DNA of 64,000 nt from Blumeriella jaapii. Lineage: Eukaryota; Ascomycota; Leotiomycetes; Helotiales; Drepanopezizaceae. The translations under genes were made by a program, and so were the position numbers. Below are positions 43,692-56,020 of the stretch, one piece after another. The stretch lies in NCBI GenBank assembly GCA_009599575.1, contig VWND01000023.1, positions 43,501 through 107,500 of the forward strand, given 5' to 3'. The notes beneath the pieces are model-generated. The model did no database searches, had not been told where the DNA came from, and saw nothing but the letters and a program-made list of their open reading frames with translations. The first letter of the stretch is position 1, and every line of letters starts with the position of its first letter.

Positions 43692-46600
43692 TGTCGCTAG
43701 GTGGAAGCTGGAATGGAGGGATGGCGGGACGAAATCCGGAACGATGCGTAGACGTCTTGGTTTGGATTTCACGACGAGAGTACTGGTGGTACCTGGAAGT
43801 AAGTAGTCTGCTCCAGAGCTGGCGCGGGGAAACGCGACGTTGAGAGGAGAGATGGGGAAGCTAAGGATTAGCACGCACAGCCGAGCTCACCCGATCGATA
43901 TTTACCGGATCGATCGGACAGCAACGACCCCAAAAAGGCGTGTTCCTGACCGAGATGCCGGTGCCCGCGGGGGACAGGGTCCGTTTCGCACATCAGCCCC
44001 GAGCCGTCTCTAGGACCTGCCGGGAAGGCTGCGCACATAACATGGTGTAAACGCGGCTCCTGAGGTTGCGAGAAGCACCGGCTCAGGGGGGGAAATGTAT
44101 GTGTGAGGGAGAGAGAAGGAGAGGGATGGGAAAAATTAAATCTGGGGGAAGCTTGGATATTTTGACTAGTACACTAGTGTAAGGGGTGGGGCATCAGCAC
44201 GTGACCCGAATTATGTACAGTACAGTACTGTTGTATGTGCTGTAGTTTGCCGAACGTCAGCCTGAGGCAGCAGACTTCATATCCGTCCAGGAACGACCGA
44301 AACGAAACGAAACGCCACCATGTCCGATGAAAACTGCTACAGAAAGGTCCGACAAAGACAGCCTACGTGTCCGACAACTGCGACGTGCAACAAAAAAAAA
44401 GATCACAGCTCTTGTGATTGGCCAAGGAAAAAGGCAAGCACACCTAAGGCATCTTTCCTCCGCTAGCACTCCTGTTCTTGTTCCATCTATATCAAGTCCT
44501 TGACAAACTTGATTCGATAAAGAAAGATAGCTGCCTATCTTCTATACGGTCAGCCCTCGGGCTTTTGGAGGGGGGGGGGGGCTCAGGGGCTGGACTAGGC
44601 TCTAATATGTAATCTTCTCGTGGAGATATTACTGTACAGCTTCTTATCCAAGGGAGGCATCAAGGCAACGACCGGACCGGACGCATTGGTGCTACTAGCA
44701 AAAGACATTACTTGGAAGCTAGTTTGCCCTAAATAGAAGGTATCAAGCCTCTTTTTACCTTCGCAAGGCAGACTCTCTTTGGTGTCCATCAAGAAGAGCA
44801 GTTTGGTAATAGGATTTTCTGCCAATAGTTAATCTTCATCCTTCATCACCACGCTCACTTTCAGTTCAACACAATGGGCCCATCTACTGATTTTCACCTA
44901 TGGGTAAAAAGGGGTCTTCTCTATGGTATAGTGCTTGTGTGTAATGCAGATCTCGGAGAATCCTAACATGACTAACCTTACGCCTACAAGAAATGTGACG
45001 TTTGTCGAGATGGCGTGGTGGTGAAAATTTCAGAGAAGTCAAAGAGGGAAAGAAGCGGCCAGTTTATGCACACAAGGTCAACTTGTCCATCAGACGCTAA
45101 CATATTTCACTAACCTTATTCGGCCGTGTGCACCTTCAATTTTCGTTTTAGCAGTTCATACCTGAATCTACAATGACAATACGGAATCTTGAAAATACTT
45201 GTTGTACTGATTTTGCGACTACAAAGTTTTTCTTCTGGCAGAGAGCGAAATGACTTATTGAAGCAATAATATATCAGTTCACAATCACTCAAGCAACTGA
45301 ACATGTACAGTACTATAAGCATACACTTCGAACTTTATCGTCGCAATTGGACATGATACTCATTGTAACCTTACTCTATATACAAAAATTAAAAGTCCTT
45401 TGCTTCAGAGGTATTTTTGTGATTGAGATACACAACAGGCTGTGATCGGCCAATTAATGATTCACTCAGTATCCTGGAAAGAACCCTCATCTCTCTACTA
45501 CTAAGAAATCTTAGAGAGCTAAGATTCAGTTATCGCTGACACTGCCTTCTCACGATATATAAGCTTATCCTCTCGATTAATTTTGTGACTGCAGAAACTC
45601 TGCAAGCTTAGCACTTCCGTAAACCATACTGCCAGCAGGTCACCTCAAATTACAATCGAAAAGCACTCGTGGACGATTCTCTACACGATAGTTGAAGGAC
45701 TTCGAAGCACAAAGAAAAGGACCATTCTGTGCCTGAGGCTGTGGAGAGTAGATCCAACCTGAGAAGCAGAGTAACAATCTACACCAACAGCAGCTAAGTG
45801 CTTTCGCTGCGCTCTGCATTTGTGCAGCTGCAAGTACAGAGATGTTCTCTGATGGATTCACAATGCTGTGACCAGGTTGTATACCCTCTGTTATGTGATG
45901 AAATGGTGCCTGATCTAATTCAGCTAAGATGACCACGTAAACAGCGTCACAACAGAGAGGGAGCAGAACACGGAATCACATTGTAGGTTCTGTAGATTTT
46001 ACGAAAGCTCTGGCCTAAGAATGTAGCATGAGGAAGACTCGACCTTGTCTGACTGGATGCTGGGTCAACCTAGGAGAACACAACGAAGATAGTGGACTTG
46101 GATCCTCTGTTAACGCTCAAGCGAACCGTTTCGGGGGCGAGAGGTCTAGCTGGCGGTATGACAAGTAGAGTAGCGTATACTGATTATCCGGTGGGATCTA
46201 TGGATGGGATCAAATGAAAACGAAAGACGAAAACTTTATGTCTAGCAGACAAGGCCTGCTTGCCATTGGAAATGTGAAGGGGGGAGGGTGAGGGCTTTCA
46301 ATTTCCAAAGTATCATTTTCTCACTCCGGCTAAATCGTGAGCATAAGAATAATTTGGTTTCGTAAGACTCAGGGCTTGTTATGGTCAAAGGAGACTGCGG
46401 GAATTGTCAAATGATCTACCAGCTAGTGCTAACATTTCGGTGCGAGCAGCTGGATGCCTACAGGACAGCGTGAACAAACAGAGTTGCACGATCTGATGCA
46501 CTATTGTATTGCAAACCCAGTGCTCCAATTCCGCTCGTAAAACTGAAGGCTGTCATGCTGACAGATTTAAAGCCAGATGGTGGCTTTGAGACAAAGTCTT

Positions 46601-46853
46601 TGCCTCTAGGGTACGCATGGCCCGAAGATGCCTTGAATAGCCATATTGACTTTCCATCAGGAGTGATGAAAGCTCTTCAGCACTCGCCATGCCACAGTGA
46701 GATTCCAAACACAACAGTACTGAGTAGGTAATACGACTTATGACGAAGCTTTCCGTTCAGCAGTGTCGTTGAACTCCTCAATTCGAAGCGGGCATATCGT
46801 ACAGGACATACAGTCACAACGCCCTTTTGTAAAATCCCGTCAGTCCACTCTGC
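43692..46853. other. Gene-poor stretch, 3.2 kb
   Basis: No coding frame is convincing; the largest minus frame (45640-45936) lacks character. Features include the near-palindrome TACAGTACAGTACTGT near 44217, an A9 run near 44392, and a G12 run near 44569. Pieces are AT-rich from 44950 to 45600. Degraded repeats are possible, but I see none that align to one another. Confidence 0.45.
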
Positions 46854-47216
46854 TCACGGTGGCTTCGTCCCTTTTCCGTCATTACTCGAGCTCCCAAAGC
46901 CCAATATACCTCCCACCACGCCTCCAGGTTTCGGCACTGGACATTCCCTCCTGCCCCTTTTCACTTCCACACCCTCCATATCATTACTGAGCTTCTTTGC
47001 GGTGTACCCATTCTTCGCACTTCCATCGATGCCTTCGGCTTCATCAACGCGACATTTTCGCCTCACCCGTGTCCTGCCTGGGGTTCTGTCGTCTGCTAAA
47101 GCCCCTCGGGGCGCTGGACACGGAAGCAGATGAGGAATAGCGACCACGAAGAAGCTCGCAAATAGCGTAGTCGCGAAGAGAGAAGAGACTGTTCGACTTC
47201 GGGGAGAGGGGAACAT
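46854..47216 (-). CDS. Small single-pass membrane protein with an ECPVPKPGG motif
   Basis: The frame from Met 47216 to 46854 encodes 120 residues. The start MFPSPRSRTVSSLFATTLFA leads into SFFVVAIPHLLPCPAPRGAL, a hydrophobic segment after a short basic N-terminus that fits a mitochondrial or endoplasmic-reticulum signal anchor. The C-terminal half is basic and carries RRECPVPKPGGVVGGILGFG. I do not recognise a named family, although the pattern looks like a conserved small fungal protein. Upstream residues in the same frame (26 more) lack these features, so I prefer the Met at 47216. It is divergent from PPG1. Confidence 0.6.
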   Translation of the reverse strand: MFPSPRSRTVSSLFATTLFASFFVVAIPHLLPCPAPRGALADDRTPGRTRVRRKCRVDEAEGIDGSAKNGYTAKKLSNDMEGVEVKRGRRECPVPKPGGVVGGILGFGSSSNDGKGTKPP

Positions 47217-47763
47217 GGGAATCGTGGTAGAGAGGTCGACTTTTGGCAATCTAAAATAGTTGCGTTCACGCAGGACAGAGCTTTTCAAGGCCACGAAAAG
47301 GAGAGGATTGGTGCTATAGGTCCCGTTAATATCATATATAACAATTGATCATGGCATTGGGTAAAATACCTAATGCTGCACTGCAGACGAGGAGAAAAGC
47401 ATGGTGTGCTGAGATTAAAAGCATGGGTTATTCCGCGGTGGACCCTTTCGTGCTAGCGCTGTTGGCACGCGTGAAAAGCGCGGCTCAGCGCGGCTCGACC
47501 AAACTATATTATCAACAAAAGACAAGATTTCCAGCTCGATATTGCGATACTCACAAACACGACGTCCCTCCATGCTTTTGGTTTTGATTCTTGCAATCTT
47601 ATGACATTGAAGCACATCCTCCAAAGAAACAGTATTATTGTCCAATAATACTTCAGATTCCTCGTGTTGTTCGTTCTCAAGGCGCGACTTGACGTTGATC
47701 AACGCCACACCTCGATGCGCCGGGAGTCTTACACCAAAACATAGAGCCTTGCGAGGACTCAAG
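47217..47763. other. Divergent promoter region of the small membrane protein and PPG1
   Basis: A 116-codon minus frame (47415-47762) starts next to the PPG1 ATG. It has no recognisable motif and would fill the whole PPG1 promoter, so I do not call it a gene. No repeats or RNA genes are visible. Confidence 0.45.
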
Positions 47764-49173
47764 ATGAGTGACTTGGACCGGTAGACAAACTCGCTCCTTT
47801 GAAAATTGGTTTTCTAACGCTCAACAGAGCGATTGCGCAATTGCGCGCATGTCGACCAATCCCGGAAGCACAAGTCCGAGAGCTATGCCACAAAGCAAGA
47901 GAGCTGCTGATCGAAGAAGGGAATGTGGTAACGGTTACTGCGCCAGTAACAGTATGGGTTCTCTATATCCAGTGGGAGCTGTACTGATGCATTGCAGATA
48001 TGTGGAGACATTCATGGCCAGTTTCACGATTTGATGGAGTTATTCCGGGTCGGCGGCGACGTTCCAGATACCAATTACCTGTTCATGGGTGACTTTGTCG
48101 ACCGCGGCTTTTACTCCCTCGAAACCTTCCTCCTCCTTCTATGCCTCAAAGTACGATACCCGGACCGCATGACTTTGATCAGAGGAAACCACGAGTCCAG
48201 ACAAATTACAACAGTGTATGGCTTCTACGATGAGTGTCTTAGAAAATATGGAAGCGCGAATGTTTGGAGATACTGCTGCGAAGTATTCGACTATCTGGCG
48301 TTGGGAGCTATTGTCCTCGGAGCCTCCAGCAGCCTTGAACCCTCGAAGCACAAGGTCACTGGCGATAGATCGAACAATCTCAACTCAGCGCAAGAATACA
48401 TCGATCCCGAAACAGAGATTGAGGTTTTGAATTCTGAAGGAGGCATAATAAGCAGTATCCCAAGACGAAAGGGAAATTCTTCCTCGCCCGCAAAGACCGG
48501 ACCACCGGGATCAGGAGCATCGGGATTCAGTAGAGGATCGACGGGGAACCCCAGCGGTGCCATACTTTGCGTCCACGGAGGCCTATCGCCGTTGATTAAC
48601 ACGATAGACAAGATCCGGCTTTTAGATCGCAAGCAAGAAGTACCCCACGAAGGAGCCATGTGCGATCTTCTCTGGTCGGATCCGGACGAGATTGATGGAT
48701 GGGGCTTGTCGCCACGGGGGGCTGGGTTTCTCTTTGGAGCCGATATCGTCAAAGTCTTTAACCATACCAACGACCTTTCTATGATCGCACGAGCACATCA
48801 ACTAGTCATGGAAGGCTTTAAAGAGATGTTTGATAATAGTATCGTCACGGTTTGGTCAGCGCCTAATTACTGCTATCGATGTGGTAATGTAGCAGCGATC
48901 TTGGAGTTGGGCGAAGATGGAACTGGTGATGGCATCGTTCAGCGAAGTAATGGCGAGGTGAACCGAAGCGATGGAGGGTTGAAGGAGAAAGAGCGGGTGC
49001 TTATGAGTGGTCCGGCAAGAAGATATAGGGTCTTTCAAGCAGCGCCTCAAGACTCGAGGGGTATGCCAGCAAAGAAGCCTGTAGCCGGTAAGGACAAATT
49101 GGCAATAGCCAGCCCCTCCCTCCCGCAGACCAGTCCACGGCTAACCTCCTGCTCATCAGATTACTTCCTGTGA
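47764..49173 (+). CDS. PPG1: PPG1, PP2A-like Ser/Thr phosphatase catalytic subunit
   Basis: The model joins 47764-47780, 47828-47951, 47998-49087 and 49160-49173, giving 414 residues. PPG1 is a minor PP2A-type phosphatase; in yeast it acts with the Far (STRIPAK-like) complex. The start is [20 protein letters not shown]. Metal and phosphate motifs are [36 protein letters not shown] and CVHGGLSP. The end of the catalytic domain is [11 protein letters not shown]. Between [10 protein letters not shown] and [11 protein letters not shown] there is an insert of about 80 residues rich in Ser, Gly and Pro, longer than in yeast or animals. The last exon gives DYFL, the methyl-accepting C-terminus typical of PP2A-like subunits. 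The last intron is 72 nt, divisible by three, and has no stop, so retention would add 24 residues and keep DYFL. Confidence 0.93.
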
Positions 49174-49823
49174 ACATTACATGACGATAGCGATGGATTT
49201 AAAAAGGGCTGCATCGATGGCTTCACGTCGCCTGAGGGCGGGAAGGATTTGGCGCTCAGCGATGTGGCGTTTCTAGGTTTTGCAACGCGATACAGTTTTC
49301 TGAAAAGCATTCTTGACATACCTACAGGGTGTTGTGTGAGACTGCCGAAAACTGAACATCCCAATCGTCCGTCATTCTCCACATGCTGCGGTGACAAAGA
49401 AAGCTGGGCTATGAAGAGAGAGTGCAGGGTCCTTCTCGGGGAAGCGTGTCCTCGCTCAAGGGTCATAGGCATCATACATAAAAGAGAATATCCCTTGGGG
49501 GAGGGAAGGTGTTCACTTTTAGAGGCGAATTAATGTATATTACGTCAAAGTCAATTCAAAAATTGTGAAAATCCAGCACCAGTTGTTTCGGTGTCAGAAT
49601 CAGAGTTAGACTACAAACCACAAATAACTCTTGAAATATCTAAGCACGTCCAAAGTTTGTAGCCGTTGCGACGAAATCGGGATCGTACTGAAGGTTCTTC
49701 CAAAAAACCAGACATGGAGGGTGTGCCATGTCGAGGTCACATGATGCAATATTTCAACATCGCTAAAGCGGAAGCTCCAGACCTCGAAGATTCACGACAG
49801 TGACGAGCAGCCAACCGCCCACG
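49174..49823. other. Intergenic between PPG1 and uS12m
   Basis: The genes point in the same direction, 650 bp apart. A 94-codon plus frame (49249-49533) lacks recognisable character. Nothing else is seen. Confidence 0.45.
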
Positions 49824-50502
49824 ATGACCGTCCCAATGCTCCGCAGATTCTTCGTGCCATGCATGCGGATGGCAACGCCCATCTGCACACCCAAATCCAA
49901 CTCCGCGCCGTCTCTCATCCGCCACTTCTCCGCCACCCCAACGCCCTTCGCAACCTACAACCAAGTCGTCAAGGTCCATACCCCCTCCTACGAGGCGCTC
50001 AAAGCAAAAATCACATACTCACCAAACCTAGGGCTGCCGCGTCGCGCAACGCGCCCGCAAGGCCGTCTCCCCGGCCCTCCACGACGTCAAGGCCCCGGAG
50101 CTCAAAGGCGTCTGCCTCAAAGTCGGCATCACCAAGCCCAAGAAGCCCAACTCGGCGGAACGCAAGACGGCGCGTGTGAGGCTGAGTACGGGCCGCGTCG
50201 TGACGTGCTACATCCCCGGGGAGGGCCACAACGTGCAGCAGCACTCGGTGGTGCTGGTCCGCGGTGGCAGGAGTCAAGATTGTCCGGGTGTGAGGTATCA
50301 TCTGGTGAGAGGAGCGATGGACTTGGTTAGTGCATTCCCCTCTTGTTTTGGACCTGTTGGTCTATGGTTGGGAGTGAGGAGATGGGAATGAGGACGCATC
50401 GGGAGGAAGGGCTAATGTCTGTGTGTTTAGGGTGGTGTTGGAAATAGAGCGACAGCAAGGTCGAAGTACGGGACGAAGAAACCAAAGGCGGCTGCTACGT
50501 AG
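49824..50502 (+). CDS. Mitochondrial small ribosomal subunit protein uS12m
   Basis: The model joins 49824-49973, 50032-50325 and 50431-50502, giving 171 residues. uS12 lies at the decoding centre of the ribosome. The first 45 residues are basic and Ser/Thr-rich ([17 protein letters not shown] onward), a mitochondrial presequence. The mature part reads [27 protein letters not shown], then [60 protein letters not shown] and [19 protein letters not shown]. The conserved KPNSxxRK decoding loop and [14 protein letters not shown] are intact. The third codon position is G/C-rich. Splicing at both introns is phase 0. Confidence 0.95.
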
Positions 50503-51118
50503 TAGCGGGCTGGCTTTTCTCGGATGGGGGAGATGAGCGGGAGATGGCTCGGCCTACACCAACTGGATGAAGCATTGACGGCGTTGGGATGTTCGAATAG
50601 GTGTGTGTTCATAAAGCTTGTGCCAAAAGAAACCTGGGAGGGAGAAGGGCTTGCTTGGATGGAGAGCTGTCGCCCAGATTCCGTATTCAGCCATCGGTCT
50701 AGAAGAATATCTCGTGGATAGCATACTCGCTTTACGAAGTTTGCAATGCCGATCCACACTCATGATTTTTCGTTCTGCTTGTAGGCCATTTTGAGTAGTG
50801 AAAGTTTGGCCAGTTGGATGCCACACACAAGGACGTAGTTTCTTTGTTGATGGAAAAGACTTAAGGATCTACGGGAGATCAACTTCAGCTATGAAGCTCG
50901 GAGTTGAAAGGAACAACAGAAGAAACCGTCTAAGCACGCAAGTAAAAGAGCTAGTCTTCCCTGGCTAAAAGGTTTTCCAATCCATAAAACTTTCTACACG
51001 CGCTTGGGTTACATATAATACACCCAACGCCGCCGTTCCATGCCAGGTGACGAAATTCCTAGATCAATTCACCCCTCCATGAAACGCACATCTTTTTCTA
51101 GTTATACATCATCGTCGT
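50503..51118. other. Convergent 3' flanks of uS12m and the mannosyltransferase
   Basis: No gene, RNA or repeat recognised. Minus frames here (50427-50826) are shadows without character. Confidence 0.5.
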
Positions 51119-52479
51119 TTAGTCCTGTTGGTTTTCGTATCCCTCTGGCTTCTCGATGCCGTTGATCTCAAAGAATCGGGATGTGCCTAGCATGAGGTTA
51201 GTACTGACAGATCGTGAAGTGTTTTAAATACTCACAAGAGTATCCTTTCCAGTCAAAGTTTTCCTTTGGATTGCAGTGACACTTCAGGTCGAGTCTCTTC
51301 TTCTCCTCGGTAGGGCAATGAGTGAATGGGACGTGGTAGTATGCAACATCGTCGAAGAAATGTATCTGATCCTTCTTCAGTAGAAGGCCGGCGGCAATCG
51401 AGTGCACTGGAGCATCTCCCCAGCGTTCGTAGAAGAAGCCGCCATCTGCGTCAAGGGTCTCAAAGTAATCGAGGTATGCCTTGGACCGCAGCCAATCGAG
51501 ATTGCCGACTTCAAAGTTAGACCACTGTGATTGCGTCAGTCGATTCACAGCATTTCTAGAGATTAGCTTACCATGTGACAGTGGTTATAGGTCTCCCCTC
51601 CGTCATCGCTCAGGAATCCCATAGAGTTGTCTTCAGCAATATGTTCGGGATGCGCCTTGATGAACTTTTTGGTGCTGTCCCACAGGGTAGGGATAGTCTC
51701 CACGTATTCGTAGAGACTCAGGACGAAGCTGTACATCTTGTTGTTATCCTTCATGAACTTGAAGACGTCATAGTTGATGTCGCAGTACAGCTCGATGCTT
51801 GGTTCCACTCTCCAGTAAAACTCGTAATTGTTCATCAGAGGTTGGCGAAAGAAGAAACCGGACTCGAATCTACACATGTGACGGTAGCTGATAGAGTCAC
51901 CGTAGATGACCTTTGCAGCAGCCATGTCTTCCCGGGTCTTGCGTGCCTTATCCTGATCAATGTGATCGGGGAACGACCAATGCTCCTTCGGAATTTCCCC
52001 ATAGTAAGTTTTGCCGGAAACAAGGGAGGTCGTAACCTTCTTGAATGTGGCATCGAAGGGCTTTTCGTTCAAAAACACCCAGTCGTAGTTGAACTTTTTG
52101 TTGAACCTGTCTTCGACTTGACGAATCGATCGCGCGATCTCCCAGATGTCCGAATTGCGTGCCAAAGAGACGAATGTAGCATTCACGCGTGGTCCGTCGG
52201 CCTTCGCCTCTGGAAGGCCTGCCGGAACATTGGGCGTGACATCAGCCGCACCTGCACTTGAACCCTCCGCCTTTATTGGCGCCTTGGGCCAGTTGGTTCC
52301 CTTCAGCAGATCATTTGTCGTTGGCAATCGTTGATTTGAGGAGGATATGAAGTAGACGACAGTGAGCATCTGTTCGGAGAATTCTTAGCACAGATGGATC
52401 AGTGTGGTACAAGGGCAAGGCAACGAACGAAAAAGGTAATGAGAATATATCTCAGATATCTTGCTGATCCGGCGGCCAT
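51119..52479 (-). CDS. Golgi alpha-1,2-mannosyltransferase, GT15 (KRE2/KTR family)
   Basis: The model joins 52479-52429, 52369-51572, 51524-51236 and 51186-51119, giving 401 residues. GT15 enzymes add alpha-1,2-mannose to O- and N-glycans in the Golgi. The N-terminus [20 protein letters not shown] then VVYFIS is a type II signal anchor that exists only after removing the first intron, whose donor is the weak GTTCGT. A short stem follows. Catalytic blocks are [83 protein letters not shown] and [20 protein letters not shown]. The end is [20 protein letters not shown]. The third intron joins phase 1 to phase 2 to form the second Cys. All expected motifs are present. Confidence 0.95.
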
Positions 52480-53401
52480 CGTGAAGGCTCGGTTGTAGTC
52501 CGGATGAAAGCAGAGGATCACTCAGTTGCAAAATGCCCAAGGTTCAAATGTCAAGGAACGAAGACCGATTGCCACCCAGCCCGTTGAGCGAACGGTTTGC
52601 ACGGAGGACTGAGACGCGCGAGCAAATCGAGGAGAGGGTGGAGGTAGAGGAGATGGGGGAGGAAAAAGAGATCTACGGAAGAGTAATAGAGTTCCAGAGT
52701 CTTGCGAGAAATAAAATGCGAGGTCAACAGCACAGGACACGCTCCCTCCAGTTGATGCAGGGGTCAGGGTCGGGCTCAGGCGTGGGCTCGGGGATCTGTG
52801 GAGGTGGACCAAGCTTCAAGCCTGGAGAGCCGCGCGGCTGCGCTAAAGTCACGGGACGGCGGCCACTCGGGGAGACGGGCGAAGTTGAGGTTGACGTTCA
52901 CTTTGACTGGACCTTCTATTGATCTTGACCACGGCCTTCTTCAACTCGACCCTCAACTCCCACACCTGGTAAGGGTCGCGAATACCATCATCGCTACTCG
53001 ACGCTCACACCAACATCTTTGGGGCCAGCTTCGGTCCTGGGGACAAAGAGCTCTCTTGATCCTCTCCCTCTCCCCCCTCCCCCCGCGCATAGCTCTTTGG
53101 TGGAGTCGCGTTCATTGCGTGCCTGGCAGTGAATGCGCGCTTGACCGAGCGGCTCAAGTCAAGAGACAGTCAGTCATACTTGGTGCTCAGTCTGCGTGCC
53201 GTTCAACCACGTTCAGGTACGTTTCATCGGCACATTCACCCAATGCCCCAGACTTGAACATAACTCGACCTATTCACTAGCTCATGTTCCCCGACCTGCC
53301 GCTAAGCTACCATTACAGATACAAAACCCCAATTCCTTACACCGACCAGTCTTGCTTTGTCCAAGAGCACCCTCCAGAGTGAAGAGTACACGGTCATCGC
53401 C
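52480..53401. other. Divergent promoter region of the mannosyltransferase and PAT1
   Basis: The 130-codon plus frame at 52533-52922 is charged then Gly/Ser-rich and has no recognisable family, so I leave it uncalled. The PAT1 leader probably occupies 53000-53401. Confidence 0.45.
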
Positions 53402-56020
53402 ATGTCTTTTTTCGGCTTCGACGCTTCTCTCCCCCGCCAGCACGGCCACAACACGGCTGCACCAGGTTTCTCGCAAGCTGCAGATCCATTTGCAGGTCTG
53501 TCGCGACAGGAAGATGAAGATGATGATGGCGCGTGAGTATCGAACCTGCTCTCATGCCGATAGCTAGCGCTGACAATTCGGCTTTTGCAGTCTCAATTTT
53601 GAGGATACATATGATGGACTCGGCGATCAATTGGATGAGACGGATGATGCGCTCAACAACGATACCTTTGGCGGCGGTCCATCGGCATCTGCAAAGCCTG
53701 TAGGCAAGGACTTTGACTTCTTCGGTCAGACTGCGAAAGTCTCGGACGCTATCAGCGAGGAGCAGGTTCGGTTCACGCGACAACAGCCGGTCTCAAAGGT
53801 AATTCCGGCGTCCCAGGCATATGCTGAGCCCAAGCAGAGACCTGCAAGAACCGGCTACGAACGATACAATGAGCCCGAGTACGTTCCTGACATGCAGGTT
53901 GACGCGAATTTGTGGGGTGTTGCACCAAAGCGAAATGCGAACGCAACGCCTGCAGAGCCCTCATCAAGCCCTGCTCTTGTCTCTGGTGGGCGTAAGATGA
54001 TGAGTCTGGAGGAAGTTGAGGCAGCCATGCGAGCTCAAGCCAAAAAGCCAACCCCATCTCCAGCTCATGCACAGGTCCCCACACAACCGCAGCAACAGTA
54101 TCAAGCTACCCTTCCTTCTCAGTCATCCCACCAATACGCCCATCTCTCCCAACAATACCAATCATACGTCTCGCAGTCCCAGCCACAATTTCCTGTGCAA
54201 GACAATGGTTTTCAGCGCGATGTACCAAGCCCAGGACCAGCTATCCAGCCCGGTCACTTGTCAGACCGACAACCGCAATCGCAGCCACCCACCCAACGTG
54301 CGAGCCAACCAGCTCCAACCCAACCAACTCAGATCCTGCAGAATCCGAACCGAGCTTCCGCCGATCAACATAGACCACCTCAACCTGGAAGACATCCTGG
54401 TCACCAGCAGCAACACGGCCACCAGTCACGTCACTCTGGTTCTCGGCACGTTTTCACTCACCCTGAGCAACTTACTAGCATGTCAGAGGAGGGTCGCGCA
54501 GCATTTCTCTTGGACGAGGCTAAGAGAGCCAAGCGAAACCACAAGATATTTCTGCTTTCCCGGGACAATGGATTGATGACCCCTCAGGACAAGAACTTCA
54601 TCACGAGAATCCAATTGCAACAGCTCGTTACCGCCACTGGCAATCCCATTGAGCATGGAACTGATTCTGGCCTTTCTGAGGATTTCTATTACCAAGTACA
54701 CAACCAGATCCGTGGTGGTCCCCGCCAGCATCCTGGTCAACCACTAAGCAACTTCGCACAAACGTACTTGTTTCAAACAGGAGGTCGTAATGGTGGTATG
54801 CGCCGACAAGCTCGAGGTGGCGATAATCACATGCAGCGTATGGAACAACAAGTTCAACGAGCTGTTGAGGCTGCTAAGAACAAGCCAAAGAACAAGCAAT
54901 TGGTCATCGAAGGAAGCTTGGGCAAGATTTCTTTCAGTAACGCCAAGACACCGAAGCCGCTCCTCAACATCAAGCGCACCGATAGTGGCACTGATATCAA
55001 CCGACCTGGAAGTGCTGCTCGTGACCGTAAGGCTCATCTTGCTAGCGTGAGTGGTAGTGATAGAAAAACCGTTTTGGCCGACATCGAGAGCGTTTACAGC
55101 ACTTTGATGATCATGGAGGACCATGACCGCCACATTCCACCACCTCTCAACGAGGACTCCAATCCTGAGCTTGTTGGACTTCACATGGACTGGCGAGAGA
55201 AGGCTCAGAAGCTCAACACCCAACTCTGGTTCCAACTGAAGGTCCATGAGCCCATTGGCGCAACCACTACTCACCCATTCATCGCTTTCTTGTCGTTTGC
55301 GAAGGGCAAGAAGGCCATCCCTCGAGTTTTCCGACATGTCTCGCAAGAGCAACGCACCACCATCCTCACTATTATCGTGATCCACCTCGATCAGCTTGAT
55401 GTTGTTCGAAATGCACTACTTCTGCCAGGTGAAACGCAACTTAATGCTACGGTTCGGGAAAGTGTTGAGGTTTTTTCTCTGGCTGTTATGCCACCTCTTT
55501 TCGGATATCTCAACGAGGCAGGGTTGGATATCGTTACTGGTGTTTTGGGACTTATCCTTAACATCAACATCGACTTGATTGCTCGGACGAGAATTGGTGT
55601 TAGCATGTTGACTATGATATTAAGCCGGGCAGAACTTATTAGGCAAGCCGCGAGTGTCGACGAGCGAGAGTGGCATGAATGGTAAGTCCCCCTCGCAATT
55701 TGCTTTGCGTATTACTTATACATGATAGGGCTACCAAGTACAATGCATTCTTCGATGCTCTTGAGCCAACCCTTCCCAGCATCTTTCCCGGAACTGTCAA
55801 CACCGGCGAGGACGTCTATGTCTGGCAATTTCTTGCGGCCATAGGAATTGGTGCAGGCCCTGAGCAGCAGCAACGCCTTGTTATGGCTGTCAAAGACCGT
55901 GTCATGGAAACCGTTACCCTTGCCAAAACACTCCCTCAAGCAATGTCGAGCCAACGATTGGCGAACGTCAATCTCTTCATGCGATCAATCGGATTGGATG
56001 TTGAGTTTCTGCGTGATTGA
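53402..56020 (+). CDS. PAT1: PAT1, mRNA decapping activator
   Basis: The model joins 53402-53532, 53591-55681 and 55729-56020, giving 837 residues. Pat1 bridges deadenylated mRNA to decapping in P-bodies with Lsm1-7 and Dhh1. The conserved N-terminus MSFFGFDASLPRQ exists only in exon 1; the acidic LNFEDTYDGLGDQLDETDDA follows after splicing. Residues about 180-300 are Gln/Pro/Ser-rich. RMTPQDKNF-type and RQARGGDN RNA-binding blocks follow, then a C-terminal helical region with KAIPRVFRHVSQEQRTTILT and EWHEW|ATKYNAFFDALEP. The helical C-terminal domain of PAT1 fits the length. No frame problem is seen. The region 3' of the gene is empty. Confidence 0.93.

Noticed and set aside
44569..44580. 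G12 run as a quadruplex or telomere remnant
   Set aside because: It is a single homopolymer without the repeated G-tracts or TTAGGG units.
47415..47762. 116-codon minus frame next to the PPG1 start
   Set aside because: No motif, and it fills the PPG1 promoter; likely chance.
52533..52922. 130-codon plus frame with GSGSGSG
   Set aside because: Low-complexity, no family, no splice support; probably leader DNA between divergent genes.
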